Shown: positions 56,721-64,000 of the stretch, piece by piece
Layout: every line of letters begins with the position of its first letter
Numbering within the stretch: the first letter of the stretch is position 1
Source: RQOF01 sp964461135
GTDB lineage: Bacteria; Calditrichota; Calditrichia; RBG-13-44-9
Direction of reading: 5' to 3'
Length of the DNA: 64,000 bases
Assembly (NCBI GenBank): GCA_964461135.1
Contig: CAYWTB010000006.1
Location: 48,203 to 112,202, forward strand
Position numbers and translations under genes: made by a program
Notes under the pieces: generated by a model
Database searches by the model: none
What the model was told of the DNA's origin: nothing
What the model saw: the letters and a program-made list of their open reading frames with translations, nothing else

Positions 56721-57587
56721 CTAAACGGCCCGGGCATTCATTTTCAGAATCTGTTCTTCCGCATGATAGGAACTGCGCACCATTGGTCCACTCTCCACAT
56801 GACCGAATCCCATGGATTCACCCAGGTGTTTCAGTTCAAGAAATTCATCCGGATGATAATATTTTTCAACAGCAATATTGCGGGAAGAAGGCTGAAGATA
56901 TTGCCCGATGGTCAGAATATCCAGCTTAATTGAAGAAAGCCTCCGGAATAGTTCTGTAATTTCCTCCCGGGTTTCACCCAATCCCACCATTATACCGGTT
57001 TTGGAAATCAAATCATGTTTCCTGGCCTGCTCCAATATTTGCAGGGAAAGTGAAAAGTCTGCCTGAGGCCTTACCTTTGGATACAGTGCAGGAACCACCT
57101 CCAAATTATGGTTCAGTATATCCGGCTTGGCTTTAATTAATGTGGAGATGGCACTCCGATTACCATAAAAATCCGGAATCAGTACTTCAATTGAACAACC
57201 CGGGGCGGTTTGCCGGATATTCTCGATAGTTTTAACAAATATTACACTTCCGCCGTCCTGCAGATCATCCCGCGTAACCGACGTTATCACCGCATGGCGC
57301 AATGCCAGTTTTTTCACAGCAGCTGCCACCCGTTCAGGCTCCTGATAATCTAAGCCAGCAGGTTTACCCTTGGTTACAGCACAAAAACGGCAATTCCGGG
57401 TACATATATCACCCAGAATCATGAAGGTAGCGGTTTTTCGGGACCAGCAATCCCCCACATTGGGACATCTGGCACTCCGGCAAACCGTGTGAAGTTTCTC
57501 ATGCTCAATTAATTCACGTACTTTTCGGTATTCTTTTCCGGTGGAAAAACGGATTTTAAGCCATTCCGGCCTTCTGGTCACAGTCAC
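56721..57587 (-). CDS. lipA: Lipoyl synthase
   Basis: The protein has 288 residues, a radical-SAM enzyme that inserts two sulfurs into octanoyl groups. Both iron-sulfur clusters are complete: C36-x4-C41-x5-C47 for the auxiliary cluster and C62-x3-C66-x2-C69 for the SAM cluster. The C-terminal SGPMVRSSYHAE supplies the conserved serine ligand. The start is GTG at 57587 with GGGAG upstream. It lies 73 bp downstream of fabH on the same strand. lipB is not in the window. Confidence 0.96.
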   Translation of the reverse strand: MTVTRRPEWLKIRFSTGKEYRKVRELIEHEKLHTVCRSARCPNVGDCWSRKTATFMILGDICTRNCRFCAVTKGKPAGLDYQEPERVAAAVKKLALRHAVITSVTRDDLQDGGSVIFVKTIENIRQTAPGCSIEVLIPDFYGNRSAISTLIKAKPDILNHNLEVVPALYPKVRPQADFSLSLQILEQARKHDLISKTGIMVGLGETREEITELFRRLSSIKLDILTIGQYLQPSSRNIAVEKYYHPDEFLELKHLGESMGFGHVESGPMVRSSYHAEEQILKMNARAV

Positions 57588-57660
57588 AACCGGTTACTCC
57601 CTTCTTCCTTATCTCTGTACCCAAATACCTACAATCTCAAATCATTGTCAAATACAAGCT

Positions 57661-58656
57661 TTACCATCTCACCAGCGATGATGCCCAGGTGAAACCACTG
57701 CCAAATGAGGCTAAGGCAAGAAGATTCCCTTCCTTAATCCGGCCCTCTTCCCAAGCTTCACTCAGACAGATGGGAATAGTAGCAGCTGTGGTATTGCCAT
57801 ATTTATGAATATTACTGTAAACTTTGTCCATTGCAATTCCCAACCGCTGAGCCACTGCTTCAGTGATTCTCAGATTGGCCTGATGCGGTACCAGCAGATC
57901 CACATCATTAATGGTGAGTCCGACCTCATTTAAGGCTTCTCCGATAACCTCCGGAAACTTAGTAACTGCATGTTTAAAAACATACCGGCCTTCCATCTTT
58001 GGATAAATGCGGTCAGTTTCAAGCATATCGGGAGACAGCCGCGGATGATGAGAAACAGAAGGCCACTCGCCCCATAATTTTTTAGTATAGAGACCATCCG
58101 CATGCAATTTAGACGTCAGGACTCCCCGCTGGGGATCCTCCGATGCGGTCAGAACCGCTGCCCCTGCACCATCACCAAAAAGTACCGCCATATCACGGCC
58201 GCGTGTACTCAGATCCAGGCCGGTACTCTGTATTTCAGCCCCTATGAGCAGAATGGTTTTATATGTTCCGGTGCGGATAAACTGATCCGCTACCGCCAGA
58301 CCATAGACAAATCCACTACACTGATTTCTGATATCCATAGCGGGAATTCCCGGAATTTCCATCTTTTCCTGCAGAAAACATCCACCACCCGGGAATACAT
58401 GATCGGATTCCATGGACGCAAAAATAATAAAATCGATATCTTGTGGTTGAAGATGCGCTCTCTCCAGAGCAATTTTTGCCGCCGCTAAAGCCAGGCCGGA
58501 AATGGTTTCCCCTTCTGTAACCCACCGCCGCTCAAGTATACCGGTCCTTTCAACAATCCATTCATTTGATGTATCCATATACTTTTCAAGATCTTTATTC
58601 GTTACCACCCGTTCAGGCACATAGTGGCCGACACCTGCAAAAATTGTTCTTTTCAT
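57661..58656 (-). CDS. fabH: 3-oxoacyl-ACP synthase III
   Basis: The protein has 331 residues from the ATG at 58656, with GAGGTGG nine bases upstream; an extension to 58683 would only add a non-conserved peptide. It condenses acetyl- or acyl-CoA with malonyl-ACP to start fatty-acid synthesis. The catalytic triad is present: Cys113 in RNQCSGFVYGL, His258 in VPHQANLRI and Asn288 in HKYGNTTAATIP. The GDGAGA loop and the final FGSGFTWAS also fit. It could alternatively be a paralogue serving another beta-keto-acyl pathway, but the neighbours are housekeeping. Confidence 0.92.
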   Translation of the reverse strand: MKRTIFAGVGHYVPERVVTNKDLEKYMDTSNEWIVERTGILERRWVTEGETISGLALAAAKIALERAHLQPQDIDFIIFASMESDHVFPGGGCFLQEKMEIPGIPAMDIRNQCSGFVYGLAVADQFIRTGTYKTILLIGAEIQSTGLDLSTRGRDMAVLFGDGAGAAVLTASEDPQRGVLTSKLHADGLYTKKLWGEWPSVSHHPRLSPDMLETDRIYPKMEGRYVFKHAVTKFPEVIGEALNEVGLTINDVDLLVPHQANLRITEAVAQRLGIAMDKVYSNIHKYGNTTAATIPICLSEAWEEGRIKEGNLLALASFGSGFTWASSLVRW

Positions 58657-58818
58657 ATTATGCCCACCTCTATTGATTTTCATACAATTAACTTAAAAAA
58701 TATAGCCGAAGGAACTATTTTTATCAAGATCAGAAAAAAATGGCTATATCACTAGCACCTGGTCCTCCCCGTTAATACCGGTAGCGGTTTTTATGGTGGT
58801 AATCAATGATTTTTTTTA

Positions 58819-59736
58819 TCATTCCAGCCTTTCACCCTGCTTTATAGAAAAACCCAGTAAAAATTCAGAAATTACCATGCGTTTTTTGCCTTCTTTTTGT
58901 ACCTCCAGGAGAGACACAATTCCGGGATTACAGGCAATCCACAATTCGTCCTTATTCACGCGCACAACTGTTCCAGGAGCTCCTTCAACAGCCCCGGATT
59001 TAATGATTTTGGCCCGGTACAGGTTTATTCTTTCACCCTTGAAATTAGAAAATGCCGTGGGAAAGGGTGACAGGCCATGAATCCTGTTTTTCACTTGTTC
59101 AGCGGGATAATGAAATAAAATATGGCAATCTTCCTTCTGCAGTTTCGGAGCAGGAGTGGCCAGTTCATCCCGCTGGGGTACGACATTTGCCTTGCCCTGA
59201 TGAATCTGATCCAGTGCCTGAACCAGTAATTCTGCGCCCAGTGCTGCCAGGCGATCATGCAAATGCCCAGCGGTCTCGTCAGCATAAACAGGTACTTTTT
59301 TCTGTAAAAGAATTCCACCTGCGTCAACCTGGCGGGTGATTCGGATAATGGTTACACCCGTTTCCTTTTCACCATTGATAATAGTCCAGTTGATTGGAGC
59401 TGCACCCCGAAATTGGGGTAGCAGGGAAGGATGAACATTTATGGTGCCTGAAGGTGGCAGAGAAAATACGACATCAGGAAGTACGCGGAAGGCAACTACC
59501 ACAAAAACATCTGCCTTTACCTTATGCAGATCCGAAAGAAAATTCTGATCTGTCAGTGAAAAAGGCTGCCAGATGTGGTCTATCCCGTGTTCGAGAGCAA
59601 AACGTTTTACCGGAGACGGCTGGAGTTTCCTGCCTCGTCCCCGGGGTTTATCCGGTTGTGTGACAATCCCGACAATCCTGTGCCGGGATGAACGGACTTT
59701 CTGCAGGGAAGGGATAGCAAATTCCGGAGTTCCCAT
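58819..59736 (-). CDS. fmt: Methionyl-tRNA formyltransferase, start region disturbed
   Basis: The frame has 305 residues. It formylates initiator Met-tRNA. MGTPEFAIPSL, VTQPDKPRGRGRK, SLLPQFRGAAPINWTIINGEKETGVTI (catalytic Asn, His and Asp region) and the C-terminal OB-fold part are clear. The frame has no ATG, GTG or TTG before MGTPEFA, although the codons just upstream read L-K-I-V-F, the first beta strand of the family. An ATG at 59754-59756 would give M-V-L-K-I-V-F only if one more base were present. Either the start lies at Met-59736, or there is an unusual start codon, or one base is missing. Def lies directly upstream. Confidence 0.9.
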   Translation of the reverse strand: MGTPEFAIPSLQKVRSSRHRIVGIVTQPDKPRGRGRKLQPSPVKRFALEHGIDHIWQPFSLTDQNFLSDLHKVKADVFVVVAFRVLPDVVFSLPPSGTINVHPSLLPQFRGAAPINWTIINGEKETGVTIIRITRQVDAGGILLQKKVPVYADETAGHLHDRLAALGAELLVQALDQIHQGKANVVPQRDELATPAPKLQKEDCHILFHYPAEQVKNRIHGLSPFPTAFSNFKGERINLYRAKIIKSGAVEGAPGTVVRVNKDELWIACNPGIVSLLEVQKEGKKRMVISEFLLGFSIKQGERLE

Positions 59737-59762
59737 GAAAACAATTTTTAAACCATCTGCTT

Positions 59763-60272
59763 TTAAGAGTATGCTCCTTGAATTTCCCTGATTTGAGGAT
59801 CCAGTAATTTGCGGGTGAGAACAGGAATCCGATCAATAAAAAGAACCCCATTTAAATGATCATATTCATGCTGGAAAACCCGGGCCAGCAATCCTTCCAG
59901 CTCTTCGTCCACTGTCTTTCCTGACAGATTCTGGTACCTGACCTTTAATTTAAGAGATCTGTTTACATCTGCCCGAACACCGGGAATACTAAGACATCCT
60001 TCCTCAGACGTCTCATCACCCTCGGTTTTCAATATTTCCGGATTTATATATGCCTGAACTTCCCACTCTTCATTAATCAGATTTTTATCTATAACAAAAA
60101 CACTCTTCAATACATTAACCTGGGTAGCCGCCAAGCCAACTCCTTCATTCAGCCGCATAGTTTCGATAAGATCATCCGCAAAGCGGCGGAGGTCATCATC
60201 AAAATCAACGACCGGTTTTGCCACTTTACGCAATGTGGGATGCCCAATCTTTATGATTGGTAAAACAGCCAT
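59763..60272 (-). CDS. def: Peptide deformylase
   Basis: The protein has 169 residues. It removes the N-terminal formyl group added through Fmt. The three family motifs are complete: GVGLAATQ (45-52), EGCLS with the metal ligand Cys93, and HEYDH with His135, Glu136 and His139. It lies 52 bp after yajC and immediately before fmt, the standard order of this pair. Its stop is 26 bases from the first Met of Fmt. Confidence 0.96.
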   Translation of the reverse strand: MAVLPIIKIGHPTLRKVAKPVVDFDDDLRRFADDLIETMRLNEGVGLAATQVNVLKSVFVIDKNLINEEWEVQAYINPEILKTEGDETSEEGCLSIPGVRADVNRSLKLKVRYQNLSGKTVDEELEGLLARVFQHEYDHLNGVLFIDRIPVLTRKLLDPQIREIQGAYS

Positions 60273-60324
60273 TTCATTACTCCTGATTCATTATAAAAAA
60301 ACTTCATATATATGATTAGATGCA

Positions 60325-60645
60325 TCAGGAAGTTCGAATGATACTCGAAATCGCACTACGGTCAACATCCAGTTTGACGTTATCATCTACCTTTACAACC
60401 AGAATTTTATCGTCATTTTTTGTACCTACTACCTTGCCGTGTACACCACCAGCAGTAACAACTTCATCACCTTTCTTCACGGCATCAAGCATTCTCTGTC
60501 GTTCTTTCTGTTTTCTTTGTTGAGGTCTAAGTATAAGCAGATACATTACCACAATAATCAACAGCAGAGGTAAGAAGGAAACAAAAGCATTTCCTCCCTG
60601 TCCAGATCCTTGTCCGCCAGCCATTGCAAAAAGATTCTCAATCAC
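60325..60645 (-). CDS. yajC: Preprotein translocase subunit YajC
   Basis: The protein has 106 residues. A single membrane segment (FVSFLPLLLIIVVMYLLILRPQQRK, split at about residues 23-47) is followed by the conserved cytoplasmic part RQRMLDAVKKGDEVVTAGGVHGKVV. YajC associates with SecDF at the Sec translocon. It sits in the common order tgt-yajC, 80 bp downstream of tgt. secD and secF are not found in the window. Confidence 0.95.
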   Translation of the reverse strand: MIENLFAMAGGQGSGQGGNAFVSFLPLLLIIVVMYLLILRPQQRKQKERQRMLDAVKKGDEVVTAGGVHGKVVGTKNDDKILVVKVDDNVKLDVDRSAISSIIRTS

Positions 60646-60725
60646 AGCAGGTCTCCTTTTTTAATCAAGATTTATAATTACCTGAATTTAAATTTGAATT
60701 ATTGTTATCACAATTTTTTTTTGTT

Positions 60726-61856
60726 TTACACCTTTCCTGAACGATAATGTTCCGAAAAATCTTCTTTGAATGCAAGGAAAGATTTTCCCATAACAGCTTG
60801 CCGGGCATCATTCACCAGTTTCATATAGAAATACAGATTGTGCAAGGTAGCCAGGCGTAAGCCCAGTATCTCATTTACATTGAATTGATGCCGCAGATAG
60901 GCGCGTGAAAAATTCCGGCAGGCATAACAGCCGCATCCCTCTTCCAACGGTTTAAAATCATCCTTGTACAAAGCATTTCTTATTACCAGTTTACCATTCC
61001 CGGTAAAAACCGTACCATTGCGGGCATTACGCGTGGGAATGACGCAATCGAACATATCAGCGCCTCTTTGGATGGCGTCGAGAATATCCAGCGGTGTACC
61101 CACTCCCATCAGATACCGTGGTCGGTCTTCCGGCATTATGCCGGTACAGAATTCCGTCATCGCATTCTTTATTTCTGTGGATTCTCCTACCGCCAGACCA
61201 CCGATGGCGTAACCATCAAAATCGATATCCATTAAAGCCGATAGACTCTCCCGACGTAATGCCTGATATATTCCACCCTGAATAATTCCAAATTGATACT
61301 GAGAAAACCCATATGCATTTTGGGTTTGCATAAAGTGTTTCCTGGAACGCTCCGCCCAGCGAACAGTGAGCAGGTGAGCATGACGTGCGGTATCCAGGTC
61401 ACTGGGATTGGGAATACATTGATCCAGTACCATCATTATATCGGATCCCATTACCCGCTGGATATCCACGACTTTCTCCGGTGTAAAGAAATGGCTGGAA
61501 CCATCCCAGTGTGACCTGAATTCTACCCCGTCCTCACTGATTTTTTTGAGATCATCCAGGCTATAAATTTGAAAACCGCCGCTGTCAGTTAATATAGGGC
61601 CTTTCCAGCCGGCAAAAGAGTGCAATCCTGCCGCCTTCTGTAATATTTCCAGGCCTGGTTTCAAATAGAGATGATAGGTATTACCGAGTATAATCTGAAC
61701 GCCCACACTCAGCAGATCATCCGGTCCCACAGTCTTAACCGTACCTATGGTTCCGACGGGCATAAAAACTGGAGTTTTCACAGTGCCATGGTCGGTAATA
61801 AAGGTTGTTGCCCTCGCCGAGCAGTGTGCATCCTGCGCATCTACTGTGAATTTCAT
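60726..61856 (-). CDS. tgt: Queuine/preQ1 tRNA-ribosyltransferase
   Basis: The protein has 376 residues from the ATG at 61856; a TTG one codon earlier is less likely. It exchanges the guanine of certain tRNA anticodons for preQ1. The catalytic elements are ILTDSGGFQIYSL (general Asp), GADMFDCVIPTRNARNG (nucleophile Asp) and the zinc site C-x-C-x2-C plus a late His (CGCYACRNFSRAYLRH). GGLAVGE binds the base. It starts the tgt-yajC-def-fmt run, downstream of an unknown gene. Confidence 0.96.
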   Translation of the reverse strand: MKFTVDAQDAHCSARATTFITDHGTVKTPVFMPVGTIGTVKTVGPDDLLSVGVQIILGNTYHLYLKPGLEILQKAAGLHSFAGWKGPILTDSGGFQIYSLDDLKKISEDGVEFRSHWDGSSHFFTPEKVVDIQRVMGSDIMMVLDQCIPNPSDLDTARHAHLLTVRWAERSRKHFMQTQNAYGFSQYQFGIIQGGIYQALRRESLSALMDIDFDGYAIGGLAVGESTEIKNAMTEFCTGIMPEDRPRYLMGVGTPLDILDAIQRGADMFDCVIPTRNARNGTVFTGNGKLVIRNALYKDDFKPLEEGCGCYACRNFSRAYLRHQFNVNEILGLRLATLHNLYFYMKLVNDARQAVMGKSFLAFKEDFSEHYRSGKV

Positions 61857-61929
61857 CAACTAAACTCGGTAAACCGGATATAAATATAGTGAGGATTTTT
61901 TTATCTTAATTTAATCTGACTTTAACAGC

Positions 61930-62607
61930 TCAGACCATTTCGATGTCAATTACCAGATCCTGTTTAATGTCAAACGTCTTACTTATTTTCTTTTCAAGCT
62001 CGATGCGGTTAATCTTCTCGATCTGCAAGGTAAAGGTCTCATTGCTTTCATCTTTATGAGTAATAACACCTTCCGTATTAATGGTCCCCTTCTGCTTATC
62101 GTCAAAATAAGCTACAATTACCGGATCTCCGGTATCCAGTGCCGCCAGAATTTCTTTTAAACCGACGATATTACGTTCCTGCTCCAGCAGTTCCTGATCT
62201 TTGGAGACAGAAATCTCCTTGATATCCCCGTCCTTGAAAAAGAAATCCAGAGTGCCCCCACCCTTTTTGGCATAAATCAGCTTACGGGTGGCGCTTTCTA
62301 TCATCTGCCGTTCAAGATTAATGATCTTTCCGGTAAAATGATCATTTGCTATGTCAATAATCTCTACACTGATGGGCATATCATCCAATTCACCGTCATA
62401 ACCTATGCGCATGATTTCAATCTGTTTCCCGACACCGATTTCCTGTATACTTTTCCGGACTATTTCCGGTTGCAAGGCACCACTGCGAACTACAGATTTG
62501 GTTTTTTTACGGCTGAAAGGCCAGAAAAAATAACGGCGCGAATGGTCGGGGGATTCCTTCAATGGATTAGCTTCCTTCCTGATAAAATAGTCGCGATAAA
62601 TTTTCAT
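61930..62607 (-). CDS. Conserved-looking hypothetical protein upstream of tgt
   Basis: The protein has 225 residues from the ATG at 62607, which has GGAG nine bases upstream; an upstream in-frame start at 62667 is less likely. A basic N-terminal part (RRYFFWPFSRKKTKSVVR, about residues 24-41) precedes an alpha/beta part rich in Ile, Glu and Lys, with SVEIIDIANDHFTGKIINLERQ and VIVAYFDDKQKGTINTEGVITHKDE. No membrane segment or known motif is recognised. It lies 73 bp upstream of tgt on the same strand and may be transcribed with it. No function is proposed. Confidence 0.6.
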   Translation of the reverse strand: MKIYRDYFIRKEANPLKESPDHSRRYFFWPFSRKKTKSVVRSGALQPEIVRKSIQEIGVGKQIEIMRIGYDGELDDMPISVEIIDIANDHFTGKIINLERQMIESATRKLIYAKKGGGTLDFFFKDGDIKEISVSKDQELLEQERNIVGLKEILAALDTGDPVIVAYFDDKQKGTINTEGVITHKDESNETFTLQIEKINRIELEKKISKTFDIKQDLVIDIEMV

Positions 62608-63003
62608 AGAAGCTCCACATTTAATACGAAACAGATTAAACTTATTATAATATCCTACTAAATGCAAATTTTATTTTGTAATCCTAAAATTAATAAGTGG
62701 TTAAGGTCAATACAATTTCCGCTTCGCAAGTTCATTCCGAAAATAGCTGTTCCCGACCTGGAGAGGTTGTGCACAAATAAGCCTTTTTTCACAAATCCAT
62801 TGAAAAAAATATTCAATTTGATTAAGCTTACGTTAAAAATAGCGAACTAAAAGTTAACTTATAATCGCATGAGAATTCGTCACAAATTATCAAAAGAATG
62901 AGATTCAACACAATTATTTTATCCTCTGGAGATCAGATCTTGAACAACCGATATATATCATACAGAATGACGAAATCTACTCACAAAATCAGGAGAGCAG
63001 TTT
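62608..63003. other. 396-bp divergent intergenic region before tdh
   Basis: No gene is seen. It is AT-rich. A TATAAT sequence lies about 140 bp before tdh without a good -35 box, and AGGAGA lies at good distance before the tdh ATG. No repeat or conserved RNA element was recognised. Confidence 0.45.
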
Positions 63004-63978
63004 ATGAAAATTCTTGTGACCGGTGCCGCAGGTCAAATCGGATCAGAACTTATAATGTGTCTCCGAGCAAAATACGGAAATGAAAAAATTGTCGCGTCTG
63101 ATATCAACAAGAAATCCAGTGAAAAAATAATTAATTCAGGACCTTTTGAATTGGCAGACTGTACGGATTATAACCGAATGAAAACAGTAATTCAAAAACA
63201 TAACATCAAAACTATTTACCATCTGGCGGCAATCTTATCCGCGGTGGCTGAGAGCAAACCCCAGTATGCCTGGAATGTTAATGTAAATGGTTTGTATGTG
63301 ATATTGGAGCTGGCCAGGGAATTTAAGTGCTCGGTTTTTACTCCCAGTTCAATAGGTGCATTCGGTCCATCCACACCCCGGGATAATACGCCTCAGGATA
63401 CTATCCAGAGACCCACCAGCATGTATGGAGTCACCAAGGTAACCGGTGAACTTTTATGTGACTATTATTTTAAAAAATTTGCTGTCGACACCCGCGGACT
63501 TCGCTATCCCGGTATTATTTCCAATGTTACTCTTCCCGGCGGTGGGACTACGGACTATGCGGTTGAAATTTTCTACCAGGCCATTGAAAAGAAAAAATAT
63601 GCCTGTTTTCTGAAAAAAGGAACCTACCTTGACATGATGTATATGCCGGACGCTGTTCAGGGAGCCATTCAGCTGATGGAAATCCCCGCAGAGAAACTTA
63701 AACACCGCAATGCATTCAATGTATCCGCCATGAGTTTTGACCCTGAGCAAATTTACCTCGAAATAAAGAAGCATATCCCGGATTTTGTGATGACCTACGA
63801 AATTGATCCGGTTCGTCAATCAATTGCGGATTCCTGGCCCAGCAGAATGGACGATTCTGCCGCCCGCAAGGAGTGGGGCTGGAATCCCCAATATAACCTG
63901 ACCAGAATGACCGAAGAAATGATCAATGTATTATCCGGAAGACTGAACCCATCTTCGACAGTTATAGGCATTTTTTAG
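63004..63978 (+). CDS. tdh: L-threonine 3-dehydrogenase, epimerase (SDR) type
   Basis: The protein has 324 residues. It oxidises threonine to 2-amino-3-ketobutyrate with NAD. The NAD loop is TGAAGQIGSEL (residues 6-16), then VASDINK, IYHLAAILSA, the TPSSIGAFGPSTPRD block, the catalytic YGVTK (Tyr-x-x-x-Lys) and GLRYPGIIS. This order and the substrate-closing segment GGGTTDYAVEIFY match the short-chain TDH found in Bacteroidetes and trypanosomes, unlike the zinc enzyme of E. coli. It begins a plus-strand unit. Its usual partner gene kbl is not within the window. Confidence 0.9.
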   Translation: MKILVTGAAGQIGSELIMCLRAKYGNEKIVASDINKKSSEKIINSGPFELADCTDYNRMKTVIQKHNIKTIYHLAAILSAVAESKPQYAWNVNVNGLYVILELAREFKCSVFTPSSIGAFGPSTPRDNTPQDTIQRPTSMYGVTKVTGELLCDYYFKKFAVDTRGLRYPGIISNVTLPGGGTTDYAVEIFYQAIEKKKYACFLKKGTYLDMMYMPDAVQGAIQLMEIPAEKLKHRNAFNVSAMSFDPEQIYLEIKKHIPDFVMTYEIDPVRQSIADSWPSRMDDSAARKEWGWNPQYNLTRMTEEMINVLSGRLNPSSTVIGIF

Positions 63979-64000
63979 GATTTTACCCTAGCTAACTTCA

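Noticed and set aside
1..64000. CRISPR arrays, tRNA or rRNA genes, insertion sequences and prophage genes
   Set aside because: No regularly spaced repeats, transposase, integrase or phage structural genes and no cloverleaf-like stretches were recognised in the gaps.

Overview
The window is a gene-dense, mostly housekeeping stretch of a Gram-negative bacterial chromosome of moderate GC. The outer-membrane machinery (LptE-like lipoprotein, TolC/MFP/RND efflux, heptosyltransferase-like GT9) shows two membranes. A secreted subtilase ends in a Por/T9SS- or FlgD-like C-terminal domain, a sigma-54 activator sits next to lptE, threonine dehydrogenase is of the epimerase (SDR) type, and there are many TPR and PD40 proteins. 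Together these suggest the FCB group (for example Marinimicrobia- or Calditrichota-like lineages). That placement is inference. No rRNA, tRNA, CRISPR array, prophage or insertion sequence was found.

Layout. 1-1000: end of a metallophosphoesterase gene, converging on a 3-methyladenine glycosylase. 1072-18156 (minus): GT-A glycosyltransferase, SRPBCC protein, two paralogous PEP/pyruvate-binding proteins, glutamate dehydrogenase, a CoaE-like kinase overlapping a large secreted S8 protease, an acidic TPR protein, LptE and its sigma-54 activator. 19001-21990 (plus): histidine kinase, NtrC-type regulator and a single-domain receiver with its own sigma-54 promoter. 22041-31775: DASS carboxylate transporter, a TetR-TolC-MFP-RND efflux operon, an SDR protein and a small SRPBCC protein. 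31790-33151: Na+/alanine symporter gene broken by one amber codon. 33483-35710: a four-gene operon of AbrB-type antitoxin, PIN protein, YqeC-like and YqeB-like proteins. 35763-41625: epimerase, purD, TPR protein, uvrB. 42160-53211: GNAT, methyltransferase, PD40/TolB-like lipoprotein, giant TPR protein, pcrA, AI-2E family transporter, GT9. 53261-62607 (minus): mltG, trpD, UshA-like protein, lipA, fabH, fmt, def, yajC, tgt and an unknown gene. 63004-63978: tdh.

The genes cover DNA repair (glycosylase, UvrB, PcrA), translation and tRNA maturation (Def, Fmt, Tgt), protein export (YajC), lipid and lipoate synthesis (FabH, LipA), envelope building (LptE, MltG, GT9, efflux), amino-acid and nitrogen metabolism (GDH, Tdh, TrpD, AGCS) and sigma-54 signalling.

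The points most worth a second look are: the tandem PEP/pyruvate-binding proteins that lack the phosphohistidine and PEP-utilising domains, one of them fused to a GAF-like region and a nucleotidyltransferase; the divergent YqeB/YqeC pair co-transcribed with an AbrB/PIN pair; a CoaE homologue whose P-loop lysine is Gln; the amber-interrupted symporter; fmt with an apparently lost start; the sigma-54 promoter at 21566; and a perfect 30-bp palindrome at 56611.
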